64,000 bases of DNA, from NCBI GenBank assembly GCA_038025085.1, contig CM076144.1:43745001-43809000 (forward strand). The letters are read 5' to 3'. Shown piece by piece: positions 58,430 through 64,000 of this stretch. The notes under the pieces were generated by a model. It saw only the letters and a program-made list of their open reading frames with translations, did not search any database and was not told the origin of the DNA. The position numbers and the translations under genes are program-made. This DNA is from Tetragonia tetragonoides (lineage: Eukaryota > Streptophyta > Magnoliopsida > Caryophyllales > Aizoaceae). Numbering within the stretch: position 1 is the first letter of the stretch; each line of letters begins with the position of its first letter.

Positions 58430-60325
58430 GTGGTATTTAATGAATTAAGGAAACCACTATTTAGACCCTTAAATATAGAAGAAATAGTTGTTGTGCCATA
58501 TGATCAAATGAATCTTGATCATCAGCAACTAATTCATGAAGAACCACAAAATGAGGAACAACATGTTAGTGAACCGACTAATAATGTGGAGCCCACTAAT
58601 GAAGTACATGAAAATAATGAAATAGTAAATAATGAAATAGTGGGAGTTAGAAAATCCTCAAGAATTAAGAGACCTGCCTTTTCTAGCGATTATATAGTAT
58701 ATCTTCAAGAGTCTGACCATGATGTTGGACATAAAGATGATCCTATTACGTTTACACAGGCTCTGAGTGGAGATAAGTCCACACTTTGATACAATGCCAT
58801 GAAAGATGAGATGTAATCAATGGCTAAAAATCAAGTCTGGGATCTCATTGAATTACCAAAATGTGCATCAATTGTTGGATGCAAATGGGTTTATAAAACA
58901 AAATTTAACTCATCTGGTAATGTTGAACGACTTAAGGCCAGAGTTGTAGCTAAAGGGTTCACTCAAAGAGAAGGCATTGAGTATCATGAAACTGAGTATC
59001 ATGAAACTTTCTCTCCAGTTTCAAAGAAAGATTTATTAAGGATAATCATGGCTTTGGTAGCTCATTTTGATTTAGAGTTACATCAAATGGACGTGAAAAC
59101 GACCTTCCTAAATGGGGATCTTGAATAAGAGATATATATGGCACAACCCAAAGGTTTTGTTAAGGACCAAGAGAAACACTTGGTTTGCAAATTAAAGAAA
59201 TCTATATATGGACTAAAACAAGCCTCCCGTAAGTGGTATATAAAATTCTGTGATACTATTTTCTCCTTAGGTTTTGTGGAAAATGTTAAAGATGAATGTA
59301 TATACCTTAAGGTTAGTGGGAGTAAATTTATTATTTTAGTCCTTTATGTAGATGATATTTTGCTTGCCAGTAATGATCTAGGACTTCTAAAAGAGACAAA
59401 GAAATTTCTTTCTCAAAACTTTGAAATGAAGGATTTAGGTGAAGCATCTTATGTCATTGGCATAGAAATTCATAGAGATAGAGTTCCGAAGAACATTGGG
59501 ACTATCTCAAAGGGCCTACATTGAAAAAGTTTTGAAAAGATTTAGGAGGGATAATTGCTCTTCTATTGCATCACCCATTGCGAAAGGGGATAAATTCAGT
59601 CAAGATCAGTGTTCGCAAAATGATTTGGAGCGAGAACAGAGGAAAGCCATTCCTTATGCTTCTTTAATTGTAAGTCTTGTGTATGCACAAGTTTGTACTA
59701 GACCGATATAAGTTTTGCAGTAAGAGTGCTAAGTAGGTATCAAAGTAACCTAGGGATGGAACATTGAAAAGCTGCTAAACGAGTTATGAGATACCTACAA
59801 GGAACTAAAGATTACAAGCTCACATACAAGCATGCCGACAATTTGGAGGTGATTGCGTATTCAGATTCGGATTTTGGTGGTTGTTTAGACTCTAGAATGT
59901 CTACTTCAGGGTATATTTTTCTTCTTGCTGAAGGTGCTAGATCTTGGTTGAGTAGGAAGCAAACACTTGTAGCTACTTCCACTATGGAGGCCAAAATTGT
60001 TGCATGCTATGAAGCTACATCACAGGCACTATGGATAAGAGAGTTTGTTCTTGGCCTACGAGTGGTGGATTCAATATCTAGGCCAATAAAGCTATATTGC
60101 GATAACTCCGCTGCTGTTTTCTTCTCAAAGAATAACAAAAGTGGGAGTCGTAGAAAACACATTGATACACTCTATATGATGGTCAGAGATAATGTCAAAA
60201 AGCAAAAGGTATTGATTGACCATATAAGTACTTACTCAATGGTTGATGATCCAATGACCAAGGGATTACCCATCAATATTTTCAAGGATCGTGTTGACCA
60301 TATGGGAATTGCTAGCTCAATCTAA
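58430..60325 (+). pseudogene. Copia reverse transcriptase and RNase H, disrupted
   Basis: Linker with SRIKRPAFSSDYIVYLQE, then RT (KNQVWDLIELPKCASIVGCK, QMDVKTTFLNGDLE, KKSIYGLKQASRKWY, catalytic YVDDILLAS near 59348). The RT holds a 15-bp tandem duplication (EYHETEYHETFSP). Stops or shifts occur at 58787, 58814, 59126, near 59490 and 59710. RNase H is open at 59786-60325 (IAYSDSDFGGCLDSRMSTSG, LYCDNSAAVFFSKN, KHIDTLYMMVRD). Confidence 0.88.
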
Positions 60326-60379
60326 ATTTAGTAGTTTTCTTGGCTACTGTATTGCAGACCTCTAGTTTTTTATATGATA

Positions 60380-60501
60380 CTCCCTCCGTCCCGTAAAGTA
60401 TACAAATATTTCTATTTTTGAATGTCCCAAAATATTGCAAATCAACTCAATAAATTTGCATTGGAACTCCAAATATGCCATACTTAGTGGGACAGAGGGA
60501 G
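60380..60501. mobile_element. 122 bp Stowaway-like MITE in copia 3' region
   Basis: The left end CTCCCTCCGTCCCGTAAAGT and right inverted end CTCCCTCTGTCCCACTAAGT are flanked by TA on both sides. It inserted between the RNase H stop and the polypurine tract of the copia element. Confidence 0.85.
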
Positions 60502-60827
60502 TAATAAATGTGCACAATAAGTTTTTTTTGTCATGTGTGAAATTATCTTTGATTACTGAAGCTTTTGGCCCAAAAAGGAAATGATCATTGTTGATTCATT
60601 TATAAAATTTAGTTGTCATCATTAGTTAAATTCTTTCATTATAATACATGGAAGGGAATATTCAAAGTTTTGGATACAACCGCCATGATTCATGTACTGA
60701 ATTTCCTAATGTTTTTTCAACCAAGTGCTTGGGAAGTGATTATATAACAATGGTCATATTATTTGTTATATTATTTTTGTCACTTATACAGGTTATCTGA
60801 TTTTGACATGTGGGTCAAGTGGGAGAA

Positions 60828-61281
60828 TGTAAGATACCGTATCTCTTAATTAAGAGATAATATCAAGATGACCCACATGTGATAATATTATAATCTCCTA
60901 TTTTAGTAAAGGATCAGATAACAAACGATATATGCTTCCTACCTAAGCTTAGATATTATTTCAGTACTGATATTATTGCAGTTTACTAAAACTAAAGATA
61001 CAGTTTTCTTGATGGACGGAAACTTGCTAGCAAAGCCTATCATTAGGGGTAACCTAGCCTATAAAAGCTTGTGATATCCATCAATTTGGTTTATGCATTG
61101 CATAAGGCAAATGTTAGAAGACTCCTAAATATTATCATAAACAAGTCTGAGAGTGAGGGGCAAACAAAGGCTATCGTTCCACTACCGTTTACCGAAGTTC
61201 GCCGGTCTACGTTTTGACTGCAATGACTGGAGGTAACTTTAAATATTTATTTCGCTTCATTAAAGATCTATCAATCTAACA
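60828..61281 (+). repeat. Copia 3' LTR
   Basis: 454 bp copy of the 5' LTR, preceded by the polypurine tract and followed by target duplication TTTGG. Confidence 0.93.
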
Positions 61282-61519
61282 TTTGGTGGTAACCTTCATA
61301 TTGATTAAATATGGTCCAATTTTTGGTGGTAAGTTGGTAACCACTTTGATTTTCTCTGTGCAATATATGTGAAACGCCTTGACTGGGTCTTCTCATTTTG
61401 TTATTATGTTTGCATCCTAAGGTATAGGCGTTGATCGGTCAACGGTTGAACAATTTTTGTTTGTAAATTTTTAACTCTTATCTTTTGTTTATTTTCCTTG
61501 CTAGTATATTTATACCTTT

Positions 61520-61915
61520 ATGTACTATTATGTCAAGTTTTATGAACCACTGTGTTGAATTTAACGAATCTCATTTTACATCAAAAACCTTATGAACTAT
61601 TAGGTAAATTTAATGAACAATTAGGTTAATTTTATGAATTATGTACTGCGTTAAATTTTATTAACCATCATTTTACATCAAAAACTTTTATAAACGAGTA
61701 AGTCAAAATTTATTAACTATTATGTTAAATTTTATGAACCATTATTTTACATCAAGAGCAAATAATATTTTTTACTTTTATGAATTATTAGGTAAAATTT
61801 TATGAACTATATCATTTTACATAAAAAAAATTCAAAGTTTATTTTTTTATCTATGAAAACTATTAGGTCAAATTTTGTGAACCATCAATTTTTACATTAA
61901 AAAATTAAAAGATTT
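61520..61915. repeat. Degenerate tandem repeat (about 70-95 bp units)
   Basis: The motif CATTTTACATCAAAAAC recurs in diverged form near 61573, 61669, 61742, 61812 and 61893, with TATGAACTATTAGGTAAAT-type sequence between. It looks like an AT-rich minisatellite in decay. Confidence 0.7.
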
Positions 61916-62049
61916 CAATTAGTCTAGCATTCTAATATCAATCAATTAGCCGTAGCCCCTCCCTAAACCCTATAAATAATACTTTTCACCAACCTTTTTT
62001 TGGCACAACTCAAAACTTAGAAACTTGAATTTTGGTTCAAAATCTCGAA

Positions 62050-62666
62050 ATGAAAGTCAACAACGAACAAATAATAATTAAAATGGCTAAACAGATCACC
62101 CCATCCAAACCCGCACCCATCACAAGAAATATCTAAAATAGTAATTGAACTTTCTATAATTAATTGATGTAAGTTCTCATACCAAAATAAATTTAGTTTT
62201 ATTTAGTGAATTATATCTAACATGCAACTAATACACTATCGGCACATCGCACAGGCTTAAAAATAAAGTTAAATGGTTATAGTTTGTACTTTTTCGACTT
62301 TCTTTTTACTTCCTTTTTTTCCTTTATCATTTGTTTTTTGAGAAACATATTGAATAGATATTTAGTATATTAAAAAAAAAATTATTGGGAATGGATTGAT
62401 AACGACTCTTTTTTACAAGAAGAATTTCAAATTGATGATTAGTGTGATTATTGAAGGATGAATCTACCAACGGAGAAATGATAATTAAAATGGCTAAACG
62501 GATCACCCAATCTAAACCCGATCCATCACACGAAATATATACCGTAGTATTCAAAATCTTAATTGAGTTAAGTTCAAATGCAAAATAAAAAAGTTTTTGT
62601 ATCTGAAAATTATATCCAACATGTTATTAACATACAACTTGGACATTGCACGAGTTTAAAAACTAG
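62050..62666. repeat. Two related repeat copies; possible Helitron 3' remnant
   Basis: AATGGCTAAACAGATCACCC (62081) and AATGGCTAAACGGATCACCC (62489) begin two diverged copies about 410 bp apart. The second ends GCACGAGTTTAAAAACTAG followed by T, resembling a plant Helitron 3' terminus (CTAG end). No convincing hairpin or 5' TC end was found. Confidence 0.3.
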
Positions 62667-62779
62667 TAAAAAAAAAAAAAATAGAGGGTAAGAGCTAAGA
62701 CTACACCCTTCCATCAAATTTAACTTTTTCAAAAGTTATATAAAACAGTTACCTATCCCCTCATTTTTCCGGATTCGAT

Positions 62780-64000
62780 GGCAACCATTATATCCCAGAT
62801 CCCATTATATGCTAAAGATCCAAATTTTATGGCTTCCAGTGCACAACATCTCGTTCTAAAAAGAAATTCAAACGTATCTTCCCCTGGTAAACTAATTAAA
62901 GGGAAGATCTGCCTGTAGATGAAGGGTGTTCCCTCGTTCCCCAAAATAACAACCAGGGGGGTGAACCCCAAGGTAATCAGGATACCACCTACAACCAAGG
63001 TTCCCCTGGTGGAGGTCAGCCTCGACTCTCATATAGGGATCAGGCAGTTCGCCTCACAGTCCTAGCCTGAACGGCTAGCATCCTGAACCCAGTCGTCACA
63101 CCAGTGGAGGATGATGTCGATTCCGATGATGACGAATTGCCACCAAACATGGAAGATGACCCTCGATGCCCAACAATTCTTCTGACCAAAGAAGAGAAGA
63201 AGAAGTTGCGTGACCCATGGTGTAATGCTCTCATAGTGAAGATGTTGGAGAAAGGGGCCAATTTCATGCAGTTCAAGAAAAAACTTCATTAGAAATGGGC
63301 ACTCAAAGGCCAAATTTCACTAATTGATATTGGCTTAGAGTACTACGTGATTAAATTCACAAACATGTATAATTATTACCATGTTTGAACTCAGGGTCAT
63401 TTGCTCATCAATGACAACTACCTCACAATTCGAAAATGGGTCCATGATTTCGTCCTGGATGAGGAGCCCATTTGGTTCCTAACGGCATGGATTCGTATCC
63501 CAAAACTAGGAGTTGAATATTTCAATGGTGACTTCTTTAAACGCATAGCAGGTAAAGTGGGACAAATTATAAGCATTGATCGAGGTGAATTCACGAGCCT
63601 TAGTGTCGAAATTGACCTATCGAAACCCCTATTGTCTAAGTTTCGACTTCGTGGAAAAATATGGTGAATTCAGTATGAGGGTCTTCGTCTCCTCTGATTC
63701 CAATGTGGTAAGATAGGGCATGTTGAAGATAATTGTCCTGATCATGCATTTACTGACCTACTTGCGTTCCTCCAAGGCAAAGCACCACGAGTCAGGGACC
63801 CCACCAAAGCCTATCCGAAACCCTTGCCGGAGTATGAGGAAACATATGGTTCCTAGATGTTTTCCAAGAAGCCCGCCCTCAAAAATCCCGTCAAAGCAGG
63901 GGACAATGCAGCTTAGAACTTGGGCAAGCGGGCCGGGTCGGGTGCTGGGCAGTCAAAATCGAATCATCAAGATCAAAGGCAACAAGTGCCTAAAAATCCG
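62780..64000 (+). pseudogene. LINE ORF1 (gag-like), runs off the window
   Basis: The plus-strand reading includes LVPQNNNQGGEPQGNQDTTY, RLSYRDQAVR, an acidic VEDDVDSDDDELPPNMEDD, then LTKEEKKKLRDPWCNALIVK, the DUF4283-type core of LINE ORF1. WFLTAWIRIPKLGVEYFNGD and a zinc knuckle FQCGKIGHVEDNC follow near 63693-63745. Stops occur near 63058, 63290, 63386 and 63665, and the first knuckle Cys is replaced by TGA. Endonuclease and RT would lie beyond 64000. Confidence 0.78.

Larger units (their letters stand above)
54821..61281 (+). mobile_element. Ty1/copia LTR retrotransposon, complete structure, decayed genes
   Basis: A 6461 bp element with LTRs 54821-55277 (457 bp) and 60828-61281 (454 bp), both TGTAAGATAC ... 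CTAACA, flanked by TTTGG (54816-54820 and 61282-61286). The primer site TTGGTATCAGAGC begins at 55279, and the polypurine tract AAGTGGGAGAA precedes the 3' LTR. Internal order gag, protease, integrase, reverse transcriptase, RNase H defines copia. By eye the LTRs differ at about thirty positions plus small indels, so it is not a very recent insertion. Stops and frameshifts affect all domains. Confidence 0.95.

Noticed and set aside
1..64000. CRISPR arrays, operons, Shine-Dalgarno sites or rRNA genes
   Set aside because: This is plant nuclear DNA with spliced genes and retroelements. No array of short spaced repeats and no rRNA sequence was seen.

Overview
This is a nuclear genome window from a flowering plant, probably a eudicot. 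It is AT-rich, with one intron-split host gene, many L1-type LINE copies, copia, Mutator, hAT and CTCCCTCC-ended elements, and an endogenous plant pararetrovirus. No species can be named from the sequence alone.

Host gene (5.5-32.4 kb, minus strand). The only convincing host gene is MED27, a subunit of the Mediator complex of RNA polymerase II. Seven exons with GT/AG borders (32393-32087, 25490-25325, 12579-12141, 6170-6111, 6015-5947, 5857-5814, 5707-5539) join in a consistent phase into 1254 nt (417 residues plus stop). Three introns are very large (about 6.6, 12.7 and 6.0 kb). They are filled with LINEs, LINE fragments and a rearranged pair of plant-mobile-domain pseudogenes. Most of the LINEs lie in the gene's own orientation. 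A nearly full-length plus-strand LINE (19.7-25.2 kb) carries a 15-17 bp target duplication and has itself been hit by a 985 bp insertion with an 8 bp target duplication.

Downstream of MED27 (1-5.5 kb) there is a truncated LINE and a complete 1.6 kb mini LTR retrotransposon (3385-4994). It has 326/327 bp LTRs, an initiator-Met primer site, a polypurine tract, a perfect 5 bp target duplication and one unrecognised ORF.

Upstream of MED27 (32.6-54 kb) there is layered transposon nesting. A segment of about 2.3 kb occurs twice (34661-43079 and 51315-53617). Each copy holds a 1.03 kb hAT-like element with 8 bp target duplications. In the first copy a 6.1 kb Mutator-like element, with a FAR1-type transposase, TIRs and a perfect 9 bp target duplication, sits inside the hAT; the second copy preserves the unfilled site. 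Between the two segments lies a broken endogenous pararetrovirus (about 44.0-51.3 kb), petuvirus/florendovirus-like. It is split into a minus-strand tail-plus-promoter piece and a plus-strand leader-to-RNase H piece, with a MITE in the leader.

Right end (53.6-64 kb). This part holds a foldback element, a 6.46 kb copia retrotransposon (54821-61281) with a TTTGG target duplication and decayed gag-pol, a degenerate tandem repeat, possible Helitron-type remnants, and the start of another LINE (ORF1) that runs off the window. Every transposase or polymerase gene seen is disrupted. MED27 is the only gene here that looks functional.
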